Shown here one piece after another: positions 1 through 11,098 of a stretch of 64,000 nt of DNA. The stretch spans positions 360,317 through 424,316 of the forward strand of contig NW_025064914.1 of assembly GCF_019112545.1 (NCBI RefSeq), read 5' to 3'. Within the stretch, counting starts at the first letter, position 1. Each line of letters opens with the position of its first letter. Position numbers and translations under genes: made by a program. This DNA comes from Guyanagaster necrorhizus. Taxonomy: Eukaryota; Basidiomycota; Agaricomycetes; Agaricales; Physalacriaceae. Below the pieces are notes generated by a model. That model saw nothing but the letters and a program-made list of their open reading frames with translations. It was not told the DNA's origin and searched no databases.

Positions 1-164
1 TTCCAGCCCAATCCATATGCATTGTCAGAATTATGCATTTTGACATCATGCATTGTGAGATAGTCAACTGTATTATGGTAAGTGTTTCGTAATTCTACAT
101 CCTTCATGATTTTATTGGTCACAATAACATAACGGTCATCAGTTCTGTCCTGATTACGGAATCC

Positions 165-716
165 TTATACATCGCGTCTCAATGCCCAGCCTAGAGCCCT
201 CTGAATTACGTTTTTCTTTTTACTTCGTCTGGCGCTTTTCCGCGGAAACGGCTTCAGGAGCTTATGTTTCGTTGCCACGCCATCCTCTATCACCAAGAAC
301 ACCGTCGACTCCACCCTTGAGCTCGAGGGCACCGGCTCCACAAGCGTAGGTTCGTCGTGATCAAGCGACAATCCCGCGGCAACCTCGGCTTTCAAACTTT
401 CGGTGATTCCAGGGGAAGGGATCCGTTTCGTGATTCTCCGAAGACGGCGAGCCCGTTTCGATTCTCGTATGGGAAAGCACGACTTGTCAGAAAACTCGTC
501 GACTGAAGGCCTAGTCTTCTCCAGGGGCATTGCCGGCAGTCGATCGGGTGATTTTGGAGGCAGAGGCGGCAGGATGTTTGCCGCGGCTTTGAGTAGGTCA
601 TGGGAGGACCGGCGGCTGGGGAGTAGCAAAGGAGACATCGGAGGGGATGTTTCATGAAAGGGGACGTCAAAGGAACTTTGCAGCTGCATCAGAGGTATAG
701 TGGGTCCCGGTGGCAT
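165..716 (-). CDS. Hypothetical basic Ser/Pro-rich protein, 183 aa
   Basis: This is an uninterrupted 183-codon frame starting at an ATG (714-716) and ending near 165. I do not recognise the family. The N-terminal third is rich in Pro and Ser (PPLPPKSPDR-like stretch). The middle has a basic cluster (KRARRLRRITKR). The tail is strongly basic (RKSARRSKKK), which could serve nuclear localisation or nucleic-acid contact; that is inference. There is no signal peptide or membrane segment. The codon use and composition look like real fungal coding sequence, and the low-complexity make-up is typical of lineage-specific fungal proteins. The start may be internal, since an upstream exon between 720 and 1220 cannot be excluded. 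Confidence 0.45.
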   Translation of the reverse strand: MPPGPTIPLMQLQSSFDVPFHETSPPMSPLLLPSRRSSHDLLKAAANILPPLPPKSPDRLPAMPLEKTRPSVDEFSDKSCFPIRESKRARRLRRITKRIPSPGITESLKAEVAAGLSLDHDEPTLVEPVPSSSRVESTVFLVIEDGVATKHKLLKPFPRKSARRSKKKNVIQRALGWALRRDV

Positions 717-2712
717 GCTCTAGAATTCTCACTGAGATTAAGCCCCAGTACGTTGATGTGAAGCTCACCCTTATAATTGACCGAAGGAGTAATTCTCCTT
801 GGTTCAAGTAACTCTCTACTAGGCGGAGAGAGCTCATCGCTCGGCGCAGTTCAGACACGGCATTGTTTTGGTGGCCTAGAAGCAGGAGGAGAGACAGGGA
901 TTCAGCTGTGGCGTCATTCATCGCTGAGGGTACTAGGGCCGCGGATTCGTTTTGCATGGAATATGTACCGGAAAGAACAATACGGATCCGGTTAGGGGCT
1001 CTATTGTTCATTTTGGTCTTGTTCTTTTCCATATAAGATTGTTTCCTTGACGACACTGGTCCTTTCAGAATTACTGGACAGAGATCCTGTACGTACCGGG
1101 ATTCCAGTGCCTTTTGGTAACTAGTAATAAGAGAAAGATAATGAAGATAGGTGTTCGAAGGCCATAAAGCGAATGTTACCCCAGACTCGTGTGATTGGAT
1201 TCTTGTTCTCGTTTTCAAATTTCTACGTTCCTGTTGACGTGGTGGGCCATAACAAAGTTCCGCATGTCAGAGCCCTCTTAGGATTGGGAAATGTTGACGC
1301 TTCCCCCCATTCAGCTTAACTAATTTTTGTCCAACATGGAAAGATGTTCTCATAAATATTTTGGGCATGAATATTTTTCAGTAAAAATGCCCTGGACATG
1401 TAGTAATTTCTGATGACTAGAATGATATATACAAATTGCAGTGGACAGTGGACAGTGTAAATATCAACTGAATAGTCCACCGAAAGGTCAACAGAATACA
1501 AATAGATTCTATTCCTTCCTTAAACGGGTCATTCATTGACTCAACTGTCATCTAAGCATTCTGATGCACAGACTATGGATGAAAAGCTTGGTCATCGAGC
1601 CAAGCAATGGCATGCTCAAATTAGCAGCAGGCACCTCTTCCAACTCGATAAGTTTGCCACGTCAAAGGCCACTAGATATGAACATAAACTTACGACAAAC
1701 TCATGCATTGCTTGAGGCGTAGGCAAAAAACTCTCACACTTGGAAAGACAAAGACTGGGAAGCGAAATAGTCTACAAAGAGTGTGAAGAAAGTTCATAAA
1801 TCTCAAGTCTGTGTCGCACCTCTCGTATCAGCTGTTCCACGCCGCCTGTGGTGATTAAATTGTACAATTTGGTAGCCAGAAAATGTAAGAGCCCCAGTAC
1901 AACAGACCAAAACTCCTTCCATGCGTATCCTGTCACTCTGTAAGAATAATATCCGGGAAAAGATACTGGAATACTTGCCTAGATGTATGCGACCTTTCTG
2001 CAAGTAGAAGACCGCTCTATGGCAGACCCAGATACAACACCTGAACGTTACCATCGAAAATGAGCATTGAGCGTGCAGGTTCTAGAAGTATTTATTGTAC
2101 ATATATAGGTTCACTTCTAATCGCATGTGAATATTGTGTCATAGCCACAGAACACGGCAGTCAAGTAAAGCGCACAATGGCGGATGTCCTGGACGAGGTA
2201 CAGGTAATAAGGATAGCCTTGATAAAAAGTCACAATGATAAGGAAAGTATATGAAAGAAAGATTGTGGATTGACCTGCCGACACAAGCACATTCGTTAAT
2301 CATTGGGCTTCGAGAGCACCACCAAGACGGTGTCGGTTTCTACGAGAGCAAGAAGACAGTTGATGCACAAATTTTCATAAGCCACAGAGCGCTGTTGTAA
2401 GGTCGAGGTGGCATGAGTCAATAGATAAGACGATGGAGTCAGTAGAGTCGACGACGGAGAAGACACTGTGCGGTCAGGCTCGTTGGAGATTAAAAACACC
2501 GACGAGAACAGTACGTTCCCTCGAAGAAATTCATACAGTGGTAATAAAATAATTGTCACTTCCATTGGCCTGTTAAATAATTACCTTCATATCAATGACA
2601 TAGAAAAAACATGTATACTGGTTCTTGAATAATTCACGAGGGGGATGAACTGGTGCAGGGGCTAGGGCGCGATGGGGTTGTAACGATGCTAGGAGAGTGC
2701 TGAAGGTTGGTG
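717..2712. other. Intergenic, no supported gene
   Basis: Several frames of 60-180 codons are open (the longest at 667-1218 on the minus strand), but none shows a recognisable domain or convincing splice-linked continuation. A short direct repeat of the unit GTGGACA lies near 1440-1457. I see no RNA gene and no transposon ends. Confidence 0.4.
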
Positions 2713-3799
2713 TTAGAGCCGGAGAAACATCGTCCTCAGAGATCTCTTGATATCGGCTAGAAATTTCTCAGTTCCAGAATCCGATGGTTTGAGACTCGAG
2801 ATGCATACTTTATTGAAGCGGTAAGCATGAAGTCGGCTGCCCAACAAATTTTCTTCATCAAATCTATGTCCTTTGTCTCTTTGATTTGCAACAGGTAAGG
2901 ATTGCTGTAAGAGAACTGGAAGGAGGGTCCACAAGTCGTCTCCGATAGTTGATCGTCGTACTACGAGGTGGAGGGGGTGCTTGCATGATTGCGTTTCCCG
3001 TCGGGAAAGTGGAAGACGTAGTCTCTACAGACAGGGTTATAGGTTTGCTTTGGGATGGATGCCGATCAGAAGTATATTTTTGCGAGTCATGACATGTGAA
3101 CGAAGAGAGGCTTTTGCGACCGGAGGATTGTGACACGAAGACAACAAACACGGCGTACTCTTTAAATGATCAAGAAGGTGTTCGTCAAGGTCGTTTAAAG
3201 AGCCAAGAGGCGGCGTTGCCTATTTCCCTCGATTCCATTGGCATTTTAGCTTTTCCGCAAGTAAGGTGTCTTTACACTGGTCGACGCCTCGTACAACGAA
3301 TATTTGGACTGGATCTTGCGGGACCGTAGCTTGCGCTTCTGGTAATACAAGATTAACGTTCCTGATGACATCGGAGGCCACAAGAAGTGGATACTTGTCT
3401 TGATGAGGAGCAAAAACATCTATGTACAGATTTAAGGTACTAATGTGTCTGTATTGTCCATTCAACTTATCAGGTGCATAGATGTCTCCGAAGCCAACAT
3501 TGCTTTCCACAATTTGGCTAACTCTGGCAGAGGCAGAGCATCTTAAGAATCAGAGTGGAAGATGGATAGGGTCTTGATCGCTTTGTCGCGGAATTTTTTG
3601 TCTACTCTTCGTGTCAGCATATGTAATCAAATAACGAATATATCTCACCTGTCGATGAGACACAGGTAACAACGTTGAAGACGCCGCCATTGTGGTTCAA
3701 TAAAAAATTCAATTTCCGATCACAAGACAGTGAGATCACATTTCTCCGGACTGGTGGTTCCGTCAGCTCTACTGACAAGTTGATTTTTAATCTAATCAA
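2713..3799 (-). CDS. Coding-like fragments of an unrecognised minus-strand gene
   Basis: Three consecutive minus-strand open blocks read like exons of one gene. 3614-3799 contains VELTEPPVRRNVISLSCDRK and then NHNGGVFNVVT. 3220-3510 contains GFGDIYAPDKLNGQYRHIS and YPLLVASDVIRNVNLVLPEA. 2713-2934 contains RFDEENLLGSRLHAYRFNK. The middle block in particular has balanced hydrophobic and charged residues and no low complexity. I could not join the blocks with certainty: candidate GT...AG introns exist between them, but the reading phases are not unique. No family is recognised. It could equally be a decayed gene. The CpG-rich repeat copy just upstream (3884-4010) has relatives elsewhere in the window, so this may be part of a multicopy gene family. 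Confidence 0.3.
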
Positions 3800-3883
3800 C
3801 TATCGCTCTCCTGGGTTCCATTTTGACGGACGAAACACCTTTGTTATAGTTGAACCTCCGTATTGATGTCAAGATCTCCTATT

Positions 3884-4010
3884 GGAACCGTATCGCTAGG
3901 TCCAAGAGAGGGAATCGGCAATGGCCAGTGATGGTCTCGGTCGTAGCTATGGACAAGCGGGAATCTACGGCAATGCAACACGTGATCTCGGATGAACCGG
4001 ACCGTGCCAA
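3884..4010. repeat. Dispersed repeat R2, CpG-intact copy
   Basis: This stretch is similar over about 125 bp to 36947-37070 and 38917-39050. Here nearly every diagnostic site is CG, while the two other copies have TG, CA or TA at the same positions, so this copy is the least decayed. On the minus strand the segment is open and reads as part of an 76-codon frame (3879-4109, containing ADWQVIVEALARSG), so the repeat may derive from a gene family. No family was recognised. Confidence 0.7.
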
Positions 4011-4137
4011 CGCTTCCACTATCACTTGCCAGTCTGCGTTTTTCCCTGTCCTTAGGAGCACCGGTATCAATTCATCCACCTCTTTTAACGGTTCTCGATT
4101 CGTCTTCAAGAAAGCATATTCCGAATGTGGAGCTTAG

Positions 4138-4815
4138 GCGGCAGCGCTGTGCACCCGGTAGTTAGAAGGCGATCCAGACATCTTTATTCCTTTGGCAAAA
4201 GGGTTCGTCAAGCAATCATCCAATGCGACGGACACCTCTAACGGTGTGAATCTGCCAGTGTAACCAACTCGGACGGGAGATGTCCAGACCGTCTTCCGCC
4301 TCTGGAGATCTCAGAAGAAACGAGACGTCTGCTCATTGCTGGGTCATACAAGGTAATTTTCAGGATCAAGGAATATTTCGAGAGCAAAGGACAGAAGTGC
4401 TTTTACCCATGGGTCGAGGTGCGACGTTCTCCCTTTGAGTGTTTCGTCCAATTAGATATCATCCTCTAGATAACATTCAATCTCGAAAATCCTGCAGAAA
4501 ATTATCACATTCCTCTTCTCATTAGCCCCTACTCCTTTACAACATACCGTGGCAGCTCAGCGTGCTGAGCCCAACGTCGATTCATGAATAAATGTACTGT
4601 ATTACTAGGCTAGCCAAAATGAATCAGTTCCAAAAGGTCTGAAAAGATATCTACGCGCTTGTGTCTAATTATCACGGCTAGGGGGTGTAAAGGTAATACA
4701 GAAAAATGATGTGGAATGACTGGAGTAGATGTATGTACTACGATGTGCGGAAACACGCGAGTGACAGACAGGTGAGAAAGGAACTGAAATAATACATGAT
4801 GGGGATAATTAGCAA
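4138..4815. other. Intergenic, downstream of UBC12
   Basis: No frame longer than about 60 codons is convincing here. The stretch nearest 4815 is the 3' flank of the minus-strand UBC12 gene. Nothing else was recognised. Confidence 0.4.
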
Positions 4816-5640
4816 TTATCGCCCAAGTACATTGGAATATTGTACGCCCTTGATGTTGGCACCACGCATCGATGACTTGACATTTCTCAAAAAATTGTCT
4901 GGGGATTTACTCATCTCTACCGCGGCCTCTGATGAAGAGTAGTAAAGGGATTAGATTAAGAATAAGTAAAGGCGGGTGTTCACGTACCCTTGTTTAGAGG
5001 ATTATTTGCATTCGGGTCTAACAAAAGATACTGCAGACCAAGCATAACCGAGGTTAGGTTAAGAACCGGCTTCCAATCTTCTCGAAGGATGTTGAGACAG
5101 ACATTGCCCTCGAGATCAACGTTAGGGTGGTATATCTGCGATGGCATGGATCAACAAACGTTTCAGTTGGAAGGAAATGAAATGAACAGCTTACCGTCTG
5201 AGTACACTTCACTTTTGGTGGATCGTGAGGATAATTGGAGTTGATGGCGAAGGAGAATACAAAATTGCCGCCCTTGTACATTCCTGGATGTACGATGATC
5301 ACCGCCTCATGCAAGAATACCACGGCTATGCGAACACGTTGAACATACCTTCGTCTGGGGTAATGGTGAGTGTGAAGTTGAGGAGATCAGCGGGATTAGG
5401 GAAATTTATTTGCATGGTAGAGGGAATGTCGAGCTCTGTCACGTCTAAAAGGGAGAAATGGTCATCAATGGCCAATCCATACACGAGGTGTACGAACGCA
5501 CCTTTCTGCACTCGTATTTGGGCAGCGTTGACCTTGGGCTTTTTCTTGGCCGCTGCATCCTCGTTCTTCTTCATACTCCATATCTAATAGATGATTCAGC
5601 GGCATATATCCTGGAGAGAGCGAAATAAAACCTTGATCAT
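4816..5640 (-). CDS. UBC12: NEDD8-conjugating enzyme E2 Ubc12, 178 aa, six exons
   Basis: This E2 accepts NEDD8/Rub1 from the Uba3-Ula1 E1 and passes it to cullins, activating SCF-type ubiquitin ligases in nucleus and cytosol. The exons are 5632-5640, 5502-5583, 5349-5444, 5195-5283, 4988-5135 and 4816-4928. The introns are 48-65 nt with GT...AG ends, and the sum is 537 nt, exactly 179 codons. The protein opens MIKIWSMKK, the N-terminal docking peptide typical of Ubc12 (UBE2M). The UBC fold follows: [33 protein letters not shown], the HPN motif at residues 95-97, catalytic Cys105 in [12 protein letters not shown], then [11 protein letters not shown] and a C-terminal SMRG. All key residues are present and the length matches the family. 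The start in a 9-nt first exon (M-I-K) was chosen because it restores the conserved N terminus. Family membership is certain from the sequence; the first exon is inferred. Confidence 0.95.
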
Positions 5641-5889
5641 CGTGGTAGGGCGGCGCGGATGTAGGTGGTAGCGTGAATCAGAGTAGTGGTGGTAATTCGG
5701 AGAGTCGATCCTGGAATGGGCCTTATTATCCAAGTTGACACAGCCACTATATTCGCGTGGAACACTCTGGAACACTCTAGGGATACGGAGGTAGTGGTTG
5801 AAGAACGCAAGAAAGTAAGCTAGAGGGATTGGTCTCATGTTCTTCTCTTATTTCTTTGATCCAGGTAGCGAATGCTCTGATTGTCCATG
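5641..5889. promoter_or_regulatory. Shared upstream region of UBC12 (-) and the 2OG oxygenase relic (+)
   Basis: The two genes are divergent, with only about 250 bp between the UBC12 start and the first recognisable codons of the oxygenase relic. The promoter of UBC12 must lie here or overlap the relic. I see no clear TATA box. The missing N terminus of the oxygenase would also have to start in or before this stretch, so part of it may be decayed coding sequence. Confidence 0.35.
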
Positions 5890-7036
5890 GTGCTCTGCTT
5901 CTACACAACTCCGTGTATCAGAGGAGGACAACATCACCTTTCTCGACCTCTTAGAGTATTATTTTGCACAATCTGAAGACATTCTCAAGAAGGACGAGAG
6001 GCTCGAGCTATCAAGTGGGCGTTACCCTTGAGCTCACATAAAACCGAAACGTGCAGTGGATACGAGTTGCCTGCGTGTCATAGAACTATTAGATTGCTCA
6101 CAGACCGGTGGATATCAGTGCTCATAATCGAGATCCAAAGTGTCGCTTCTTTTGGAAGATGGGAGTTATGCCGCCGCAGTATCAGACGCAGTTTCCCTGT
6201 CTCAATGCTCCTAATGTTGTCCCCCAGGCCGAACATATCAAGGAACGCTGGCTGGCAACCATGGAAAAGTGGGGGGATGTCTATGAAACGTGCGTAAGGC
6301 TCTCACTTCCGCCTCGTGTTTTCCAGCCACTCTCTAGCATTCTCCAGAGAGTGGAGAACCTAGCTGACATGGCATCCACCGGACTTGGTCTACGTGCAGA
6401 GACGTTCCGCGAAGCAGGGAGATACGGGTAAGAGCATTTTCGTCCGTCCGCCTTCTGAGTTCCGATCTCTCCGGAAGACCACATATTCTAGCGCCCAACG
6501 CTTCGGATCTTGTCAAATACGGAGAGCAAAATACCATTCTCGCTGGTTTTCATACTGATCTCAATTCTTTGACAATCCACGGTCGTTCCAGATATCCTGG
6601 CTCATATGTATGGGCTCGGAATACCGGCAGACGTATCTCAGTCCAAATTCCAGAAAGAAACTACTTACTTGTTCAGGCTGGGGTGCAATTAGAGTACCTC
6701 AGTTGTGGTCTAATCAAGGCGGGTTACCATGAAGTCGTCGTTAATGATAAAACTATCGTGGTGTGCATCCCGTTTAATTGCTATATGTTGTCTGTCACCT
6801 TAACACGGGCATTCGAGGTCATCGAGCAGCGCAAAAGAGAACACCCCTCACGACTTCTGATTCGAATCCTATCTACTTTCCTCTGGCATCTCTCTTCTGA
6901 TTATGATCTGGAGCCCATTCCTGCTTTAGCAGAGCACTCAAGAGCGATTCGGACTGCTTACATCAATCTGGAAAAGGACGATGGAGAGGAAACAGTTTAC
7001 GGACCCATGAAATTTGGCCAGCAGGTCCGGAAGTAA
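5890..7036 (+). pseudogene. 2-oxoglutarate/Fe(II)-dependent oxygenase (IPNS-like), frameshifted
   Basis: The family uses 2-oxoglutarate and O2 to oxidise small molecules in the cytosol; the substrate is unknown. The 3' part is well preserved. Exons end at 6289 and 6427, with introns 6290-6337, 6428-6477 and 6761-6817, and the stop is at 7036. It encodes GFHTDLNSLTIHG (Fe ligands of the HxD motif), the distal ligand in AGYHEVVVND, and then LIRILSTFLWHLSSDYDL. The 5' part is broken. LLEYYFAQSEDILKKDERLE, YQVGVTLELT, KPKRAVDTSC, CHRTIRLL and DISAHNRDPKCRFFWKMG are consecutive pieces of one protein, but they lie in different frames with no room for introns. The N terminus expected for the family (about 100 residues) is not found. 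It is therefore called a pseudogene; sequencing errors are the alternative. It is divergent from UBC12. Confidence 0.75.
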
Positions 7037-7043
7037 GCATCTG

Positions 7044-7874
7044 CTGAAGGTGTTATCCATCCGTATTCTCGATTTCTATCATACACACCCTGCAACGTTC
7101 CGTATTATTCATGGATTCAAGCGTGTACCTAGCCTTCGCTCACTGAGGCTTGTGCAGGCTAACCGCAGACCCATCCGCTTCTAGAACCGATTCGCTTTAC
7201 CAGTGGAAGATATCTCAAAATTACACGCTGTCATGATGCGTGCACACGTCGCTTTCCTCTTGCATTGGGATGAAGCAAAATCGGTGCAATCTGCCTGTTT
7301 TGTGATGCTAGAGGATTCTTTCATAAGGCATTGACTTCGAATTTCTATGACCAGACATACATGTTTGAGGAACCTCAGCGTCGCTGAACGACCTTCCGTT
7401 TCAATTCCGGGAGCTATCGTGAAGCTCGTATCCCATCTTAATCTTCCCTCTCTGCAGAAATTGACACTGAAATTCGAGGGAGCAGGTATCATTTTTCCAA
7501 CTTTCTCTCAGCAAACAGCACCTTCTTTGATGGACCTCGAGATTCATTCTCCTAAACTTATCGCAGAGGGCAGACCATTGGCGAAAATTCTGAGGCACAT
7601 CCCGGGACTCACGAACCTTATTCTTGCGGTATCGTTCCGAGCAGCTGATATTTTTCTGTAACTTGTAAGAGTTCGACATGATATCGTTGCGTTCGAGAAA
7701 ATTCCCCGTCTACGTACCATTTCACTTGTGGGCCCCCAGAGAAACAATGATGCGATCACTGTGATAGCCAAAGCGAGGCGTCTTATGGCAGGAAGAGATG
7801 AGCTGTACTTGACAAAGATCTACTTAAATATGGACGTCCAGGCTGCCCCAAGAAAATATGAAGCATTGAAATGA
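7044..7874 (+). pseudogene. F-box/LRR-like protein relic (C-terminal part)
   Basis: The pieces match the style of the large agaricomycete F-box-like families: leucine-rich strand-loop units such as VPSLRSLRLVQ (about 7125-7160), LNLPSLQKLTLKFEG (7437-7480), APSLMDLEIHSP and LRHIPGLTNLIL (7520-7626). A typical C-terminal tail follows, with FEKIPRLRTISLVGP and ARRLMAGRDELYLTK, ending at the TGA 7872-7874. The pieces lie in two or three frames with stops between them (for example after RRPIRF near 7182), and no N-terminal F-box is found in the remaining space. Such proteins act as substrate adaptors of SCF ubiquitin ligases. It lies directly downstream of the oxygenase relic. Family assignment rests on pattern only. 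Confidence 0.5.
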
Positions 7875-9168
7875 ATTGCGCCAAGGAGGTCGAGAGGCGG
7901 TCTTTCCAGCTTCATAGCATTCGTATTAGGTGTTCTCGTGTATTTGATTATTTGATGTTGTACTTTAAGTGATTCTTGTTCCACCGTTATTAATGACCGT
8001 AGATTAGATCCTGGATTTCTGTGTCCGCAAGCAGGTTGTCAGGAAACAGAATAATGAAAACGCATTTGGCTTGATCTAGCAATGAGGTGGTCGCTAGGCC
8101 AATATTCCCCACCAAATTCTGCTGCTGCTGTATGGGTTTCTCCCACTCGATGGCTGCAGGGATTTGAACAAGCACATCCCGGGATCTAGGAAACAGGGGT
8201 TCAGTCACAGGAGGTCATAAGTAAGCACAGGAAGAACCATACCGTATCTTTCGATGAGGATGTTCTGTGTCATAATACATGTGAAAGTGAAACCCAGACT
8301 CGACTTGACCTTAAAGTGTAAGTGTGAAGTCACGAGTGGGGTGTAAACATGTCCGCAGTAGCTTGGGCTTCTAGCTGCAATGCACAATATAGAATGAGGT
8401 TGAGCATATTCATAACGTTATCCTGGTAAGCACCAATTAGATCATCAGATGTATCGAGCTTACTGGTAAGAATAATGTATTCATGAAATAATAATGACCT
8501 TTGCACTCCTATATCGGTATTAATAATAGATACTTCATTATGCTACGCCGCACAGACACCATCACGTACAACTTCGCACCCACACGGCCACCTTTTCATC
8601 CAAATTCAATGTGGCTGTACTCACCGCCGGACATCAGCGTCGACCGAGGTGCACGGACACCATAGCATATATGCGTTAACATGAATTGTTTCATGCCTTC
8701 CTCCCACATCATCACAATCAGAAAATCATCTTCTGAAGGTGAGTTTGTCGTGGATTTCGAGTCGGTGATTTTCCTTGCTTGTGGAAGATTACCATCTCAA
8801 ACACGGCTTCTAGGATTTGTCCAAGTAATGCAAGGGTATCGAACACCGTGTGTGAGGACATGAATGCTCGATAAATGAAGTACTATCGTCTTCATCGACC
8901 CCCCGGGCCTTAGGTCCACCTGCTCAATGATACCTCCTAACTCAGGAGGGCATTACATTGGCTGATGAGTAATGCAATAAGTCATTCATATCACTGAGAT
9001 TCATGAGTGTGCCATACTGTGCCTGTACAGTATAGGGGTATGAGGTATGAAGGGATAAATGTAAACAGCACTCACAAACACCCACAGAAGCCATTACCAA
9101 GTTTTGCTATTTATGGAGAACATTGGCTATATTTTCCACTATATGCAAGCATAGGCCCCTCTGCCCCT

Positions 9169-9185
9169 CCCCCCCCCAAAAAAAA
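9169..9185. repeat. C-run followed by A-run (about C9 A8)
   Basis: This is a homopolymer junction of C then A. Similar junctions occur at 9287-9305 and 10156-10176. It could be simple-sequence slippage or the tail of a short retroelement. Confidence 0.8.
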
Positions 9186-9286
9186 GATCATCCACTGTCG
9201 GTGGCAGTCTGCCACTGTATTTCAGATACAAGTGATCATGAAGACCATCTCATCCACAAACCAGACATCACTCTCTTTTCCTAACC

Positions 9287-9305
9287 TCCCCCCTCCCCCC
9301 AAAAA
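9287..9305. repeat. C-run followed by A-run
   Basis: The tract reads C6, T, C6, A5 and is the second of three such tracts within 1 kb. Confidence 0.8.
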
Positions 9306-10155
9306 GTAACTGTCATGTAAGTGTTGCACCAAATATATGTATAGTATTAACAGTTTCCATATCATGTCTTACTCTTATTACTTATGTTCCAAGCTTCCTT
9401 TATGGCATGAACAAGCTGATAATTACTTATGAAGAGATTGTTAGTGTGGACCAAATCGACTTCCCGGAAGGAGTATGTACATTTCACCATTGTCTGTTCC
9501 GAACATGTGTGTACAGTGCGTGTGACCCATTATCCAGCAAAACTATTCCCGGAAATGAAAAGAAATCCCTGGAATTGACCTATCCTTCCAACTTCCTCAT
9601 GTCAGAGAGAGCCGAGTCGTCGGGTCACCGGAGTTGGAGATATGCTCCCAAGCAGCAACGGTATCTGCATACCGTACTCCTCAGGCTTGGCTAACTAACA
9701 GATGCAGCTGAGCCTTGGCTGGTCTATCATCTGACTAGCTTGGCTTTACCATGTGGCATCATTGAGCAATTGGTACCCTTCGAGGGTGATGACTCTTCCC
9801 AGTACACCTCCTCGACTTTCCGCATCCATTCCTTTGACATTCGCCACAGCTACAGGGCCGTCACCCGTAGATTCTGACTTCCAATCTCCCTCGCCTTTCT
9901 GTTGTATATCTACTGAGTCTGCTTATTTAACAATGGGCCAGAATTGAGTGATGCGGATCAGAGTGACGTGAGCGACTCGGGATACATTCTGCTACATTAC
10001 GGTCGAAATATCTCTAGCATCATCACATGATGAACATGGTATTGATCGATGTCAAGCCGAAGTGTTCAGTTCGGTGGTGCTTGGCGCTTGTACTATTGAT
10101 ACCACCTATTTCTAGCTGCCGGCATCAACCGATTAAGCCATGAGGAAGCTATGCT

Positions 10156-10176
10156 CCCCCCCCCCCACAAAAAAAA
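10156..10176. repeat. C-run followed by A-run
   Basis: The tract reads C11, A, C, then A8 and is the third of three such tracts within 1 kb. Confidence 0.8.
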
Positions 10177-10642
10177 CATTACGCATAGAGGGGGACTTTT
10201 ATTGATCCTGGCAAGATCTTTATTGCAAGATTTTCTCTCGGGACGGCGCGACCGGCCCGCGCAATTAACGAGCATAATCCTTACGATTCGAACTTGCTTC
10301 TTTCCTTCTTCCAGGCACATGAAATGCCAAGGCCCCAACGATGCCAAGGAAACTTTAGAACAGGGTCTCTTCCAGGCCTCAACGCCATTCTTCCTGCGTT
10401 TTCTGCCCTCACGAGCCATATTGGGCCTCAGCGTCAGCAATTGGATCATTCTAATTCGTCCACTGCCAATTGGACATCCGTCATCACTGATTTGTACACG
10501 TTCATGGGCCCATTCGTTGCTCGGCTCGTGGCTATGGCAGCCCCGATGCTCACTGTGACCTTGCAATGGAACACAATATTTCGAGAAGGTAACGTTGGAC
10601 AGCTAAGCATCGGAAGCTTCCCGCTGGTATCAAGAACGAGTC

Positions 10643-11098
10643 TTACTTTGGTTCCCATTCGCTCATATTCCAGCGAAGAAGGTGGTCTGGCCGGGCCAAC
10701 AGGTCCTGAGAGCAGAAGATCGACGACAGCTGGTCATTATTCCTGCCCAGCCAGTCCTGTAACTCCCGTTGATAATCTCCGTTGTTGAACATCTGGCCAT
10801 GACAATCCGCGTTGGCGAAATAATAACATTTGCCGCAGTCGCCAGAGTTAATCTGACGATATCTATAGCCAAAACTGAGGATATGATGAATCATCAAAAG
10901 AGAAGGCCATTTACGAGCTCACAGCATCGTTGTGGAATCTATTCCAGCCATAGCCAGCACCAGTGTTAAGGCACTTTCCGGTAGGAACGTTGTACTGCCA
11001 AGCACAGTTGTTGAAGTAAGCATCATCACAAAGCCGCATATATCGATAGTCGAGGGAGTGGGCGCCAGAATGGCGAATATCAACGTGAGTTTGGTCAT
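10643..11098 (-). pseudogene. Small Cys-rich secreted protein, frameshift after the signal peptide
   Basis: The ATG at 11096-11098 begins MTKLTLIFAILAPTPS, a good secretory signal peptide. About 20 codons later the convincing coding sequence continues in another frame with YMRLCDDAYFNNCAWQ and PTGKCLNTGAGYGWNRF. A 40-nt GT...AG intron (10875-10914) joins VSS to FGYRYRQINSGDCGKCYY and then FANADCHGQ. The frame ends at the TAA near 10643. The spaced cysteines and Gly/Trp pattern resemble small fungal secreted proteins with a beta/gamma-crystallin-like layout; that resemblance is an impression, not a proof. The shift at about 11040 lies in an alternating TA stretch (TATCGATATATG), a plausible slippage site. 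It is therefore probably a recently broken gene or a sequencing error; if the latter, it is a functional secreted protein of about 145 residues. Confidence 0.5.

Larger units (their letters stand above)
7875..10642. other. Intergenic with simple sequence tracts; no supported gene
   Basis: There are weak open frames on both strands, for example a 72-codon minus frame at 7990-8208 containing VLVQIPAAIEWEKPIQQQQN and a 157-codon minus frame at 10093-10566. A plus frame (10294-10788) overlaps the latter antisense. None has a recognisable domain. Three C-run/A-run tracts are listed separately. Confidence 0.4.

Noticed and set aside
10265..10290. tRNA T-loop-like word GTTCGAATC on the minus strand
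   Set aside because: The flanking bases do not form a T stem, and there is no A box at the right distance.
10093..10788. Overlapping 157-codon minus and 164-codon plus frames
   Set aside because: They run antisense to each other, one includes a homopolymer tract, and neither has a domain or splice context.
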